This document shows positions 17,449 through 27,075 of a stretch of DNA of 64,000 bases, in pieces. The notes under the pieces are model-generated. The model worked only from the letters and a program-made list of their open reading frames with translations, searched no databases and was not told the DNA's origin. The stretch is taken from NCBI GenBank assembly GCA_964593705.1, contig CAZQIV010000009.1, positions 18,187 to 82,186 of the forward strand. Reading direction: 5' to 3'. How positions within the stretch are numbered: position 1 is the stretch's first letter; every line of letters starts with the position of its first letter. The translations under genes were made by a program, and so were the position numbers. The DNA comes from SABY01 sp964593705 (GTDB lineage Bacteria > Bacteroidota > Bacteroidia > Bacteroidales > 4484-276).

Positions 17449-19533
17449 TTACCCCACAGGAATCCTGAAAACTACCCTTGTCCCCGCAGCCATTCCCTGT
17501 TCATCTTTCAGGTCAGCAATATCCAGCGCAATTTTCTTTTTTAGTTTTTTGTTGAGGGCGCTAATCCGCTGCCGGGTGATTTGGGTGGCCATCGACTTAT
17601 GTTTGGGACTTAGTGCTTTTAGCGATTGCATGGCCGCCTCCCTGCCGATGCCGTTGTCGATAATTTCGATAAATAAGACAGATATTTTTTGAAGGATATT
17701 GATTTGGATATATCCCTTGCCGGCACTTTTTTTAAAACCATGCTCGATGGAGTTTTCGATAAAGGGCTGGGCAAGCATGGGCGGGATACGGGTAAGTTCA
17801 GGATTGATCGTTTCATCTAAATCAATAGAATATTCAAACTTTCCCTGGTATCTTATTTCTTGGAGCGCGAGGTAATTTTCGATGGTGCTGATCTCCTTGT
17901 CCAGCGAAACAAATTCCTCCGTTGAATTATCGAGGATATTCCTGATGAGCTTTGCAAACTTTGTAAGGTACTTGCCGGCACTTTTGGTGTCTTTCTCGAT
18001 CATAAATCCCTGGATGCTTGCCAGTGAGTTGAAAATAAAATGGGGGTTCATCTGGGCGCGAAACAGCCGCTGCTGCAAAAGCAGGGTTTGCTGGCTGCTT
18101 TTGAGTTTGTTTTGGCGGATAAGGACAATGGCCAGCAGCAGGATCAAAATGACCAATCCGCCCAGCCCCAGCGATAACCATCGGGTTTTTTGCAATTGCA
18201 ATTCATTCAACTCTTTCTCTTCCGAAAGTTGTTGAAGTTGCTGTTCTTTTTTTTCGGTTTCGTAGCGCATTTGTAAATCCTTCTGCTCTTTGGCCCGCTG
18301 GTAATCATTGATGTTGTCTTGTATTGCCATCCAGGGGGTATTTAGTTCTGCCGCTTTTTTATACTGCCCTGTTTGTAAATAAATGCTGTATAGGATTTGG
18401 TAATTGTTTACCATTACACCCCAGGCATAAAACCTTCGGCGGGCTTTTGAAACCATGAAAAAGATCTCCTCCGATTGGCCAATGTAATTTTTCAACGAGT
18501 CGATCTGATAGTAATATCCTGTCGAATCAACTATCCGGGCAAAATAAAGTGATGAATCAAAATGAGGTAGAGCCATATCCATGTTCTTGTGATTAGCATA
18601 TAGCCTCCCAATATAGAAATGATCATACATTCTGTTGAAAGCATTGAGGATGGGCCTGTCCAGTTTCAGTGCCTCTTTATAACAAAAAAAAGCACTGTCC
18701 GGTAAATTTTTGTTTTCGTAGCATGTTCCCATGTAACCCAAAACACGTGCTGTTAACGAGCGGTCTTCAATATTTTCCTTGTCATAAGTTTTTATGGCCA
18801 AACGATAATATTTGATCGCATTTTTATAATCCTGCAATCCTTGATATAAATTCCCCAAAAGGGCATATCCTGTACCCAGCACAATGGGAAAATCCCCAAT
18901 ACTGGCGGCAATTTGCAGATACCTCTGTATGTATTCCATTCCATCTTCACAACTCCCTAAGCGTAATAAACCTCCTGACAGGTTAAAGCATGCAATGGAT
19001 TCGCCCGCCAGGTCGCCACAAGCACGATATTGTTTTATGGCAGTTGAAAGATAATCAATAGCTCCCGCTTGATTTGTTGCTGAGAGAAACAATGCAATGG
19101 CCATTTGTTGATTGGTTTTCGCAAGGTTTTGTATATCGCTGATGGCCTCAAATAAATTGATTGCTCGATGATAATAGTCGATGGTTTCGAGGTAGTCCCC
19201 TTCAAGGTATGCTGCCTGGCCATAATTATACATCACCATTCCTTCGCCCCGCTTATAGTTAATTTTTTTGGAAAGGGAATCGGCTAACTGGATGTATTTT
19301 TTAAACTGGGCGGGATTATATTTTGTATAGAGTTCGGCCAGATTGTTCAGGATATCAATCCTTGAAGTATCTTTTGATAAGGGCAGGAGGGTCTCAAGGC
19401 TGTCGATCTTCTGTTGGTCCAAACGGTAATAATACTGTGCGGATGAGCTCCCAAAAAAAATCAAAACAAACATCGCTGCTAAGCATATCCGTTTCAATAA
19501 TTCATTTTTAAGAAGAGTATCATATTTGAACAT
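17449..19533 (-). CDS. LytS-type sensor histidine kinase with TPR sensor region
   Basis: 694 residues. N-terminal signal/anchor hydrophobic stretch (14-32), periplasmic tetratricopeptide repeats (about 60-400), a coiled coil (EKKEQQLQQLSEEKEL), one transmembrane helix (about 455-477), then the His_kinase module with RAQMNPHFIFNS (phospho-acceptor His498). The ATPase domain follows (N-box QPFIENSIEHG near 590-600, G-box DNGIGRE near 626). This single-sensor LytS/YehU-like architecture signals to LytTR regulators. The partner regulator gene lies 52 bp upstream (19586-20338) in the same direction. The TPR region has no obvious ligand pocket; the signal is unknown. Paralogous to the kinase at 24979. 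Confidence 0.9.
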   Translation of the reverse strand: MFKYDTLLKNELLKRICLAAMFVLIFFGSSSAQYYYRLDQQKIDSLETLLPLSKDTSRIDILNNLAELYTKYNPAQFKKYIQLADSLSKKINYKRGEGMVMYNYGQAAYLEGDYLETIDYYHRAINLFEAISDIQNLAKTNQQMAIALFLSATNQAGAIDYLSTAIKQYRACGDLAGESIACFNLSGGLLRLGSCEDGMEYIQRYLQIAASIGDFPIVLGTGYALLGNLYQGLQDYKNAIKYYRLAIKTYDKENIEDRSLTARVLGYMGTCYENKNLPDSAFFCYKEALKLDRPILNAFNRMYDHFYIGRLYANHKNMDMALPHFDSSLYFARIVDSTGYYYQIDSLKNYIGQSEEIFFMVSKARRRFYAWGVMVNNYQILYSIYLQTGQYKKAAELNTPWMAIQDNINDYQRAKEQKDLQMRYETEKKEQQLQQLSEEKELNELQLQKTRWLSLGLGGLVILILLLAIVLIRQNKLKSSQQTLLLQQRLFRAQMNPHFIFNSLASIQGFMIEKDTKSAGKYLTKFAKLIRNILDNSTEEFVSLDKEISTIENYLALQEIRYQGKFEYSIDLDETINPELTRIPPMLAQPFIENSIEHGFKKSAGKGYIQINILQKISVLFIEIIDNGIGREAAMQSLKALSPKHKSMATQITRQRISALNKKLKKKIALDIADLKDEQGMAAGTRVVFRIPVG

Positions 19534-19585
19534 ACCGTGTAAATTGGATTCATCATTGAAAATATTATCGCTTCAATCCTTCATT

Positions 19586-20338
19586 CTAATCTGTAAGCTT
19601 CCCGAATAATTCCATCAGCTCATCCTTTTTGCGTGATGCCACCGGGATCCTGTCGTTGTTTTCCATCACCAGGAAGCCGCCATCGGTTTTGTCAAATTTT
19701 GTGATGGTAAACAGGTTGACAAGAAATGATTTGTGTACCCTGAAAAAGCCAAAACCTTTCAACATGTCCTCAAATTCGCGGAGCGTACGTGAGATGATAA
19801 TTTTTTGGCCATCCAACAAATAAAATTTGGTATAGCTAAGATCGGATTCGCAATAGCTGATATCCCTCACCCGGATAAGGTGAACGGCATCGCTTGTTTT
19901 TAATAGGATTTTTTTATCCTTGTTTTCAGCCGTTTTCAGGTTTTCATCCAACACTTTCAATTGGGTAGAAAAATCCTTTTGTATCAACTTTTCGGTGCGG
20001 TTCACGGCTTCCACCAGATCATCAGCATCTAAGGGTTTGAGCAAATAGTCGATGGCGCTAAACTTAAAGGCTTGAAGGGCGTACTGATCGTAAGCTGTGA
20101 TGAAGATTATCTTAAAGTTTACAGGTTCCAATTTTTTTAGCAGGTCGAAACCCGTGCCGTCATCCATTTTAATATCCAGTAAAATTAGGTCGGGGTGGTG
20201 TTTATTGATGGCTTCCAGTCCGCTTTTTACACTATGAGCCGTGTCCATAAGTTTTACATTGTCGCACTCGTCCCTGAGCATTTGCGCCAGGCTTTTGCGA
20301 ATATGCGCTTCATCATCGATGATTATGGTACGTAACAT
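19586..20338 (-). CDS. LytTR-family response regulator
   Basis: 250 residues from the preferred ATG at 20338 (MLRTIIIDDE, the usual REC start; an upstream in-frame ATG at 20371 would add 11 unlikely residues). REC domain residues 1-120 with acidic pocket DDE and phospho-acceptor Asp55 (LILLDIKMDDG), conserved Thr in IIFITAYDQ and Lys in YLLKPL. LytTR DNA-binding domain about 145-245 (YCESDLSYTKFY, RVHKSFLVNL). LytTR proteins bind pairs of 9-bp direct repeats about 21 bp apart, which matches the repeats found before four nearby secreted-protein genes. Forms a two-gene unit with the kinase at 17449. Confidence 0.93.
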   Translation of the reverse strand: MLRTIIIDDEAHIRKSLAQMLRDECDNVKLMDTAHSVKSGLEAINKHHPDLILLDIKMDDGTGFDLLKKLEPVNFKIIFITAYDQYALQAFKFSAIDYLLKPLDADDLVEAVNRTEKLIQKDFSTQLKVLDENLKTAENKDKKILLKTSDAVHLIRVRDISYCESDLSYTKFYLLDGQKIIISRTLREFEDMLKGFGFFRVHKSFLVNLFTITKFDKTDGGFLVMENNDRIPVASRKKDELMELFGKLTD

Positions 20339-20430
20339 TTTGTTTTTTTTATGAGCGTTAAAGATAGTCATAATGATGAAATTGCGATGGATTATTTTGG
20401 GTGGACGGCAAAATTCCTTATGTCAGAATA

Positions 20431-20559
20431 GTTATCATCGAATTAAGCTGATTAATCGAATAATCATTTGAGGGTTATCATCGAATTACGCTGATTAATC
20501 GAATAATCATTTGAGGGTTATCATCGAATTAAGCTGATTAATCGAATAATCATTTGAGG
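20431..20559. repeat. Three 43-bp tandem repeats upstream of the LytTR gene
   Basis: Three direct copies start at 20431, 20474 and 20517; the only clear difference is A/C in AATTAAGCTG versus AATTACGCTG. Each unit contains ATCGAATTA and TTAATCGAAT, partly inverted. The array sits about 90-220 bp upstream of the regulator start, where an operator would be expected. There are no spacers, so it is not CRISPR. Confidence 0.85.
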
Positions 20560-20805
20560 ATTATCATCTGATATTTGTCGTACGCCCATTATTTTCTTCC
20601 CGAAATGATGCCTGTCCTTTTAAAGTAAAACCTTATCATTTTTTCAGACCTATTATTTAACTCTTTCACAAATTAAGGTTCTGTTTTGAGGCAATCAACT
20701 TTATGGATGGTGAGGTGCAGAGCACCGGTAACCTGCCGCCAGAAGGGCGAGCATGCTCGATGAAAAATCGGCATTTGTAGAAAAGACGAACCCATAAGAA
20801 AAACC

Positions 20806-20865
20806 AAGGTGCAGCGCACCGAAATATTACATTTCCGGAATTAATATTTCGGTGCGCTGCACCTT
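20806..20865. repeat. Perfect inverted repeat with 24-bp arms
   Basis: Left arm 20806-20829 starting AAGGTGCAGCGCACCGAAAT and right arm 20842-20865 are exact complements with a 12-base loop. It lies 70 bp beyond the stop of the LRR gene at 20937, so it could end transcription; the related word GGTGCAGAGCACCGG occurs near 20713. The remaining DNA of 20560-20936 shows no gene. Confidence 0.8.
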
Positions 20866-20936
20866 CCGTGCTTCAACAAATCAATTTTTGCTACAAAGAT
20901 TTCGCGGCGCTGCCGCTTTTTGCTCTTCGCTCTCCG

Positions 20937-22949
20937 CTATTTAACTTTTATTATTTTCTTCGTTGCCGTTTTATTTCCAACCTTCACCTTAACGAAATAA
21001 ATCCCTTCCGGTAAATCCTTCATGTTCACATTTATTTGTTGCCGGCCACCTGATAAAATGTTTTTTGAGGTTTCGGATATAAGCAGCCCGATGGCGTTAT
21101 AGGTTTGAATGGAAATATATGCCGTGCGTGGCAAATCAAACTCAACGACAGCATATTGGCTGAAAGGATTAGGGGAAATGGTGAATATACCACTATAATC
21201 CGGATCTTCCACGCAGATAGTTAGGCAGGCTTCTATCACCTCTTCCGGGCTGTTGCAGCCGGAGGCATTAAATTGGATATTAATAGTTCCATTTGGTGTG
21301 GCAAGGTATTCGCAGATGCTTTGCACTTCACACGTAGAAAGAGATTTGTTATTATAAATCTTTAAATTACTAATGGATGCTGCATCCACATTCTCCAGTC
21401 CGACCAGCGAGGTCAGAGCAGGGTTGTTTTCTATCAATAATTCCCCGCCGATGTTGGTCACCATTTCCAAGCCAGCCATCGAGGTTAAAGCACCGTTGTA
21501 TTCAAGAATTAGGCCTCCGCCGATGGAAAACGTATTTGACAGGCCGGATAATGAACTTAAGGCATTGTTGGAGGTTAATTTAAAATATCCTCCAACAGAA
21601 CCCAAATTTTCCAATCCTGCCAGCGAGGTCAGGGCAGGGGTAGAACATAACCAAAGGAATCCGTTGATGGAAGCAAGATTTTCCAATCCGCATATCCTAC
21701 TTATGATATTGGATGCTATCCGTAGATTTCCATTGATGGAAGTTATATTCTCCAGGCCGGTAAATGAGCTTAGGGCATTGTTGTATATAAGATACACACT
21801 TCCGCCGATCGAAGAAAGGTTCATCAACCCAGCCAGCGAGGTAAGGGCAGCATTGCTTTCTATCAATAATTCTCCACCTATGTTGGTTACTATCTCTAAT
21901 CCGGTCAGCGAGATCAGGGATTCGTTAAATTTTATATAAATACCTCCCCCAATGGAAGGTAAATTCTCCAATCCAGTCAACGAGGTAAGGGCAGCGTTAA
22001 AATAAATTGATAGGCCACCACCAATGGAAGTCAGGTTCTCCAATCCCGCCAGGCTGGTCAGAGAATTATTACCTGCTAATCCAAGGGAATCGCCAATGGA
22101 AATTAGGCTCTCCAGGCCATTCAGGCTGGTCAGGGAAGGATTTTCCCAAATAATATACCCTCTTTCATCAGTTATATCCACCTCATCAGTTATATACACA
22201 ATACCAATGTGCAAGCTACCCTCAAGCGAATTCAAATTAGTCAATGTCATCAGTTCGGTCAAGGAGGCATTGTCCATAATAATTATATCACCACCAATAT
22301 AGCTCAGATTATCCAGTCCCGTCAGGCTGGTCAGTGAATTATTATGTCGAATCATGATACGGCCTCCTATATTAGTCAGGCTCTCCAATGCCGTCATTTC
22401 GGTAAGGGAGTCATTGTACATAATAGCTAAATCACCGCCAATATAGTTCAGATCCTCCAGGCCCGTCAGGCTGGTCAGGGAGGGGTTTCCGTGAATTAAC
22501 CACCAAAAACCAGTCCAATAATAATAACGAAAGCCGATATGGAAATCGCCTCCAATGAAATTCAGGTTCTCCAATCCTGTGAGCTTGGTCAGGGAGTAGT
22601 TGCTTCCAAGATGAAAATCGCCCCCGATAGTCGTCAGATTGTCCAGGCCTGATAGATTTTCCAGCAAAGTATATCCGTATGAATACTGATCCGGGTTTGC
22701 TCCTATTCTCAAATTCCCGCCAATCGAGGTTAATACATACAGTCCGGCAAGGTTGGTGATGTCGCCTTCAATGGCCACATCCCCTTCAATCTCTGTACAC
22801 CCGGGATAATTGGTTTGGAAATTATCTATCTGCTCCTGGGTGGTAAAGGTGATACCTTCGGGCAGGCAGGTGGTGCAGGTCTGGTCTGTTTGTGAATTTG
22901 CGCTACCTATCAGCAGCATTGCGATTAAAATAAATGTATGTTTTTTCAT
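20937..22949 (-). CDS. T9SS cargo with receptor-L-domain-like LRRs
   Basis: 670 residues. Signal peptide (1-19), then a short conserved head (CLPEGITFTTQEQIDNFQ, PGCTEIEGDV), about 20 leucine-rich repeats of roughly 24 residues with consensus LTSLTGLENLTSIGG followed by I-x-N-x-A (the receptor-L/Ecm33-like type). A Cys-containing cap (STCEVQSICEYLATPNG, SGCNSPEEV) and a T9SS type A sorting domain (ISPNPFSQYAVVEFDL to TKKIIKVK) follow. Predicted surface-exposed recognition protein, ligand unknown. A paralogue of 1014 residues lies at 30074. No clear 21-bp operator is present upstream; one degenerate TGTATGAC word lies near 23119. Confidence 0.88.
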   Translation of the reverse strand: MKKHTFILIAMLLIGSANSQTDQTCTTCLPEGITFTTQEQIDNFQTNYPGCTEIEGDVAIEGDITNLAGLYVLTSIGGNLRIGANPDQYSYGYTLLENLSGLDNLTTIGGDFHLGSNYSLTKLTGLENLNFIGGDFHIGFRYYYWTGFWWLIHGNPSLTSLTGLEDLNYIGGDLAIMYNDSLTEMTALESLTNIGGRIMIRHNNSLTSLTGLDNLSYIGGDIIIMDNASLTELMTLTNLNSLEGSLHIGIVYITDEVDITDERGYIIWENPSLTSLNGLESLISIGDSLGLAGNNSLTSLAGLENLTSIGGGLSIYFNAALTSLTGLENLPSIGGGIYIKFNESLISLTGLEIVTNIGGELLIESNAALTSLAGLMNLSSIGGSVYLIYNNALSSFTGLENITSINGNLRIASNIISRICGLENLASINGFLWLCSTPALTSLAGLENLGSVGGYFKLTSNNALSSLSGLSNTFSIGGGLILEYNGALTSMAGLEMVTNIGGELLIENNPALTSLVGLENVDAASISNLKIYNNKSLSTCEVQSICEYLATPNGTINIQFNASGCNSPEEVIEACLTICVEDPDYSGIFTISPNPFSQYAVVEFDLPRTAYISIQTYNAIGLLISETSKNILSGGRQQINVNMKDLPEGIYFVKVKVGNKTATKKIIKVK

Positions 22950-23337
22950 GATTTTTAAATTTTGCCACTGCTTGCCCGACTGCTGGCGGGATGCACGAAT
23001 GCCCGAAGGACTCCTATGGAGAAATTGAAATCAGGTTTATTCATGTCCCCCGAATGATCGGGGCAAGCGTGGGCGTTAATAATTATCAAGTTTATTTTAT
23101 AATGTTGATGTTGATGAATGTATGACTAGATTTAAAAAAAAATCAATCTCGGGGCTTTAGCTCATCTGCCAGCTAATCAATGAACTTTTCTAAAAGCTGA
23201 CACCCGGTTTCCAAACTCTGACAGTCCCGCACCTGCGGGTCTGTCAGGGTTCAAAGGTGGCAGGCTAAAGCCCGGGGTTTCTTTCGGTTTCTGTATTACC
23301 CCCACGCTAAAGCGGTGGGGTAATTCAAAAGCCTTGT
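22950..23337. repeat. Palindromic repeats (CTGACAG family and CCCCCACGCTAAAGCGG block)
   Basis: This gap contains CTCTGACAGTCCCGC...GCGGGTCTGTCAG (23216-23247), in which the CTGACAG stem encloses a different inner hairpin from those at 12.2 and 12.5 kb, and a shared block with ACCCCCACGCTAAAGCGGT ending at 23337. No ORF of note. Confidence 0.7.
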
Positions 23338-24636
23338 TTATTTTTTCACAAATTTGCTTGTATAAACTTTGTTTCCCGCTATCAACTTAACTAAATAAAT
23401 ACCTGCCGGATAGTGTGTCATATCAAAGGTTGCTGTACTACTTCCGGCTTGTAGATTGCTGTTGGTTTCAACCACTTTTCTTCCGAATTGATCCATGATA
23501 TAAATGCTTGCTTCGCCGAAGGCATCATGCGGGATTTCGATATTTAGCATATCCGAAACCGGATTTGGATAAAGTGCTACGTGGCTCTGCCTTGTTTGCA
23601 TAGCATCGATTCCAACACTTAAAAATGAGCGATTGATGATGGAATCCATCCAATGAAATCCGGCTACCCAGGTTTGGTAATTGTACTCATGCCCTCCTTC
23701 AAAAAAATGGGTGTCGTAGCCAATCGCATAAGCACCGAGGCTATCCATAAACTGAAGATAGCCCGGGTAGGTCATCATTTCATCTGTAGTGCCGCAACCC
23801 AGAAACCAGGCCAATTCATCTTCCTTGGGCAAGTTTTTCACTTTGCGGCTGGCGTCAAACTGTCGCCATTTATTTACAAGCGAATCAACCCAAACCCCCA
23901 GGGTATCAAAAGGGAAGTCAACATACAGGGGGGGATTATCCATATTTGGCGAAAGTCCGCCGCACATGGTTAAAAGCAATTGTGTATAATAACCAGAATT
24001 ATTTAAAGGTACATAAGTGCTATTTTCGTTGTAATACAAATTTTTCCACGCTTCAAGAAGCGTATCGGGAATGGCAGGGAAACCAATAAAGGGAAATGAA
24101 GCCCTGAACATTTCGGGATATTCAACGCCAAACCGTGCCGAAGCAAAGCCACCCATGGAAGTGCCGCAAATCATTCTGAAGTTTTTGTCGGATGAAGCCC
24201 TGAAATTTGTCTCCACAAAGTTGATGATATCCTGCATAATGTAGTCTTCATAATTCCCGTACAAGCTTGAATTTACATAAGCACTTCCCATGTAGGGTGG
24301 TGAAGAACCATCCGGACAAACCATAATGGCCGGAGGTGAGGTGATGGTGGTGTTCTGGCTGTGCAAAAAGTAATAGTTGTTTGCATACGTTGTGCCTTCG
24401 TTCTGATTACCGCCGGCACCATGCAAATAATAGATGGTGGCATATTCCTGATCCGGGTTTTGGTAATAATCGGCGGGCAGGTAAACGTCCACATTTTTTT
24501 CGACACCCAGGGTATCGCTGTAAATGGTTGCCTGAATTTTGATGTACAACTGTGCTTGTGAAACATTGCCTGCCATCAAAAACAGGGCGGCCATAATCCC
24601 GATCGCTATCGGGAATGATTTTGTAAAACTTTTCAT
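23338..24636 (-). CDS. T9SS-secreted esterase (esterase-D family)
   Basis: 432 residues. Signal peptide (1-29), alpha/beta-hydrolase of the putative-esterase family (40-335) with oxyanion loop YYLHGAGGN (70-77), nucleophile elbow CGTSMGGF (Ser160), and candidate His in EGGHEYNYQTW. The C-terminal about 75 residues (YPNPVSDMLNIEI to YTSKFVKK) are a T9SS type A sorting domain. The family includes feruloyl and acetyl-xylan esterases and S-formylglutathione hydrolases; export suggests action on polymer-bound esters. Close paralogue of the second domain of the protein at 8864. A LytTR-type promoter precedes it (24701-24790), and a CTCCTCCT-complement (AGGAGGAG) ribosome site is seen before the start. 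Confidence 0.9.
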   Translation of the reverse strand: MKSFTKSFPIAIGIMAALFLMAGNVSQAQLYIKIQATIYSDTLGVEKNVDVYLPADYYQNPDQEYATIYYLHGAGGNQNEGTTYANNYYFLHSQNTTITSPPAIMVCPDGSSPPYMGSAYVNSSLYGNYEDYIMQDIINFVETNFRASSDKNFRMICGTSMGGFASARFGVEYPEMFRASFPFIGFPAIPDTLLEAWKNLYYNENSTYVPLNNSGYYTQLLLTMCGGLSPNMDNPPLYVDFPFDTLGVWVDSLVNKWRQFDASRKVKNLPKEDELAWFLGCGTTDEMMTYPGYLQFMDSLGAYAIGYDTHFFEGGHEYNYQTWVAGFHWMDSIINRSFLSVGIDAMQTRQSHVALYPNPVSDMLNIEIPHDAFGEASIYIMDQFGRKVVETNSNLQAGSSTATFDMTHYPAGIYLVKLIAGNKVYTSKFVKK

Positions 24637-24700
24637 TTCTCCTCCTATGTTTTAGGTTTAAAATTATTTGGGTTTATAATCACTGAAAAAACTCGTGGCA

Positions 24701-24790
24701 TAAAGATACAACACCAGAGAGGCAAAATGTTGACAGATGTATGAACGCCGGGGTTTTTTATCTGAACGTTGGGGTTTTTCTAATGAACGC
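24701..24790 (-). promoter_or_regulatory. LytTR-type operator and promoter of the esterase gene
   Basis: TGAACGCCGGGG at 24742, TGAACGTTGGGG at 24763 and TGAACGCGGG at 24784: three repeats exactly 21 bp apart. The -7-like box TATCTTTA (plus strand 24701-24708) is 34 bp from the first repeat, preceded in gene direction by GTTG as in the other copies. Confidence 0.8.
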
Positions 24791-24884
24791 GGGATTTTTT
24801 TTACGAACGAAGCGAAGTAGGCGAACGAAAAGAGGAGTGATGGAGTGGTGGAGTCAGGGATGTCCGATGTATGATGTTCGATTT

Positions 24885-24997
24885 TTACCTACATATCTAA
24901 CATCTGAAATCTGAAATCGTACATCTGACATCTGACATCAAAATTCAGGGCTTGACTTGAAGTTATTCAGGGCTTCACTTAAAGTGAAACCCTGAAT
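24885..24997. repeat. Composite repeat: (ACATCTGAC)n plus CAGGGCTT hairpin overlapping a kinase 3' end
   Basis: A short ACATCTGACATC array (24885-24941) is followed by one half-copy and one full copy (24965-24997) of the ATTCAGGGCTT...AAACCCTGAAT hairpin. The hairpin overlaps the last codons and the stop of the kinase gene (24979). The same array-plus-hairpin pair ends other genes at 16.0 and 33.8 kb. Confidence 0.7.
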
Positions 24998-27075
24998 GGA
25001 ATCCTGAAGACCACCCTCGTCCCCGCTGCCTCGCCCTGTTCATCTTCGAGGTCGATGATCTGCATGGTGATTTTTCTTTTTAGTTTTTTATTTAAGGTGT
25101 TGATTCTTTGTTGGGTTATGGTAGTTGCAAGAGATTGATGATCCTTGTCATGGGTTTTTAGTATTTCCATTGCCTTTTCCCTGCCGATGCCATCGTCTTC
25201 AATTTCCACAATCAGTCCGTTGTTTTGTTGTTTGAAGCTAATGTGTATATGGCCTGTGGTTTCTTTGTGCCGAAAGCCATGCTCGATGGCATTTTCGATG
25301 AAAGGCTGGGTGAGCATAGGCGGGATATGGGTATTTTCGATATCTATTTTTTCATTCACATTTATTTCATAATCGAATTCATCGCGGAATCGGATTTTTT
25401 GCAAAGCGAGGTAATTTTCAATGGTGTTAATTTCCTCTTCCATGGTAATTTGTTCTTTCAGTGAGTTGTTCAAAATACTCCTTACCAAAACCGAAAAGCG
25501 CGAAAGGTAGATGCTGGCATTGGTGTCATCCTGTTTTACAATAAAATTCTGCACACTGGCAAGTGAGTTAAAAATAAAATGGGGGTTCATTTGGGAGCGC
25601 AACAACCTTTGTTCGACAAGCAATTTCTCATGTACTGCAGAGATTTTGTTTTGGCGAATAAAAAATATTCCGAAAACAATAATCAACAATGCAATAACCA
25701 GAACCAATATTAAAATAAGTTGGTTTCGTTGAAGAAGGAATTCTTTATTTTCATTTTCTTTTGAGAGTGAGTGTACTTGTTGTTCCAGGTGTTCATTCTC
25801 ATACCTTGCCTGAATTTTATGCAGTTCAATTTCATTTGTCACCAATTTTAAGGAATCCAAATATGGAAGTTTATGTTGAATATAAATCAACGCATTTGAA
25901 GAATCTCCGGTATTCAGATAATAATTATAAAGATTATCAAATGTTATGGTCATCAGTTTGTAATAAATCTGCCTGGTCTCAGTTTCATTGATATTAAAAA
26001 AATATTGATATCCCCCATAAACAATGGGTTTAGTAGTATCTCCAATTGATCCGAAATCCTTTTCGTGCATTTTTTTTAACAAGCGAAGGGACTCTTGAAA
26101 GTAAAACAAAGCAGAGTCAGTTTTCCCAAGCATAAGGTAAGCATCGGCAAGGTTGGCACTGCTTGAGGAAGCATAAGGATACGAATCCTCCGATTCGTCA
26201 TCCACCATTGCAAATTTAAGTACAGGAATGGCGGCCGATGGATTTCCATTACTTAAAATCAAATTGCCAATTCTCCTTTCCCTTCCCGTTTGTTCTGTTT
26301 GAGCCTTATTGTTGTTTTCAGGATAAAAGGAGCGCCCGAGATAATAATACTTCAAAGCAGAATCATATTTTTGGTCGAACTCATAAGATTCAGCAAGTGA
26401 GAAGGTCATCATGGCATTTAACCTAAAAGGAAATTCGTATTGTTTACTTAATGCTATGTATTCATAAAAATATCTGTATGCCAGTTCGTAGTCTCCCTTT
26501 TCACGTGCAGTGCCGCCCGATAAACCAACTATTATTGCATATTCAAGTGGAGTTGCTATGATCAGTTTTTCGGTATTTCGCTCTTTATAAAGGGTTTCAA
26601 ATTTTTTAGCGTAGGCGATTGCCCTATCATAGTCACTCAGATCATAATTGAGCTTACCAAGATCAAAATAGATTTCGGCTGTTCTCCGGTAATCTTTATA
26701 ATCTTCAAAAATTTTTAAGGCCTGGTTTAAATAAAACAAAGCTCTCCCATATTTTGCTTCAAGTGTATAGGCATTCCCTAAATGTCGATAGGCATTTGCT
26801 TGTTGAATAGGGTCAGGATATCTTTTTTCTAATCGAAGCGCCTCCTCAGCATAGTAAATAGTAGAATCGAAGGATGAAAATGAAAAGTAAAATGCCAGAT
26901 TATTGTAAATCTGAATTTTTTCCTTTTCACTTGCACCGGATAAATTTGAGTAAACAGGTTTAGCACGATGACCGAACATATTGAAATGGTATTCTGCCCT
27001 TATAGAATTACCGAATAGAATAATGCAAATAATAGGGATATAGATTAAAAAGAAATATTTAGTAGTTGATTTCAT
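24979..27075 (-). CDS. LytS-type sensor histidine kinase with TPR sensor region (paralogue 2)
   Basis: 698 residues, same architecture as the kinase at 17449: N-terminal hydrophobic anchor (8-27), periplasmic TPRs (45-400), coiled coil, transmembrane helix (about 455-475), QMNPHFIFNS with His499, N-box QPFIENAIEHG, G-box DDGIGRE. The start codon overlaps the regulator stop by 4 bp (27072-27075), indicating translational coupling with the LytTR gene. The C-terminus ends FRIPFRVSL instead of FRIPVG because the last five codons and stop come from an inserted hairpin repeat. Signal unknown; candidate controller of the T9SS promoters in this block. Confidence 0.9.
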   Translation of the reverse strand: MKSTTKYFFLIYIPIICIILFGNSIRAEYHFNMFGHRAKPVYSNLSGASEKEKIQIYNNLAFYFSFSSFDSTIYYAEEALRLEKRYPDPIQQANAYRHLGNAYTLEAKYGRALFYLNQALKIFEDYKDYRRTAEIYFDLGKLNYDLSDYDRAIAYAKKFETLYKERNTEKLIIATPLEYAIIVGLSGGTAREKGDYELAYRYFYEYIALSKQYEFPFRLNAMMTFSLAESYEFDQKYDSALKYYYLGRSFYPENNNKAQTEQTGRERRIGNLILSNGNPSAAIPVLKFAMVDDESEDSYPYASSSSANLADAYLMLGKTDSALFYFQESLRLLKKMHEKDFGSIGDTTKPIVYGGYQYFFNINETETRQIYYKLMTITFDNLYNYYLNTGDSSNALIYIQHKLPYLDSLKLVTNEIELHKIQARYENEHLEQQVHSLSKENENKEFLLQRNQLILILVLVIALLIIVFGIFFIRQNKISAVHEKLLVEQRLLRSQMNPHFIFNSLASVQNFIVKQDDTNASIYLSRFSVLVRSILNNSLKEQITMEEEINTIENYLALQKIRFRDEFDYEINVNEKIDIENTHIPPMLTQPFIENAIEHGFRHKETTGHIHISFKQQNNGLIVEIEDDGIGREKAMEILKTHDKDHQSLATTITQQRINTLNKKLKRKITMQIIDLEDEQGEAAGTRVVFRIPFRVSL

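Noticed and set aside
20431..20559. Possible CRISPR array
   Set aside because: Repeats are directly adjacent with no spacers and no cas genes are nearby.
23101..23140. A fifth LytTR-type promoter before the LRR gene at 22949
   Set aside because: Only one degenerate word (TGTATGAC) is present; there is no second repeat at 21 bp and no TAnnTTTA box at the right distance.
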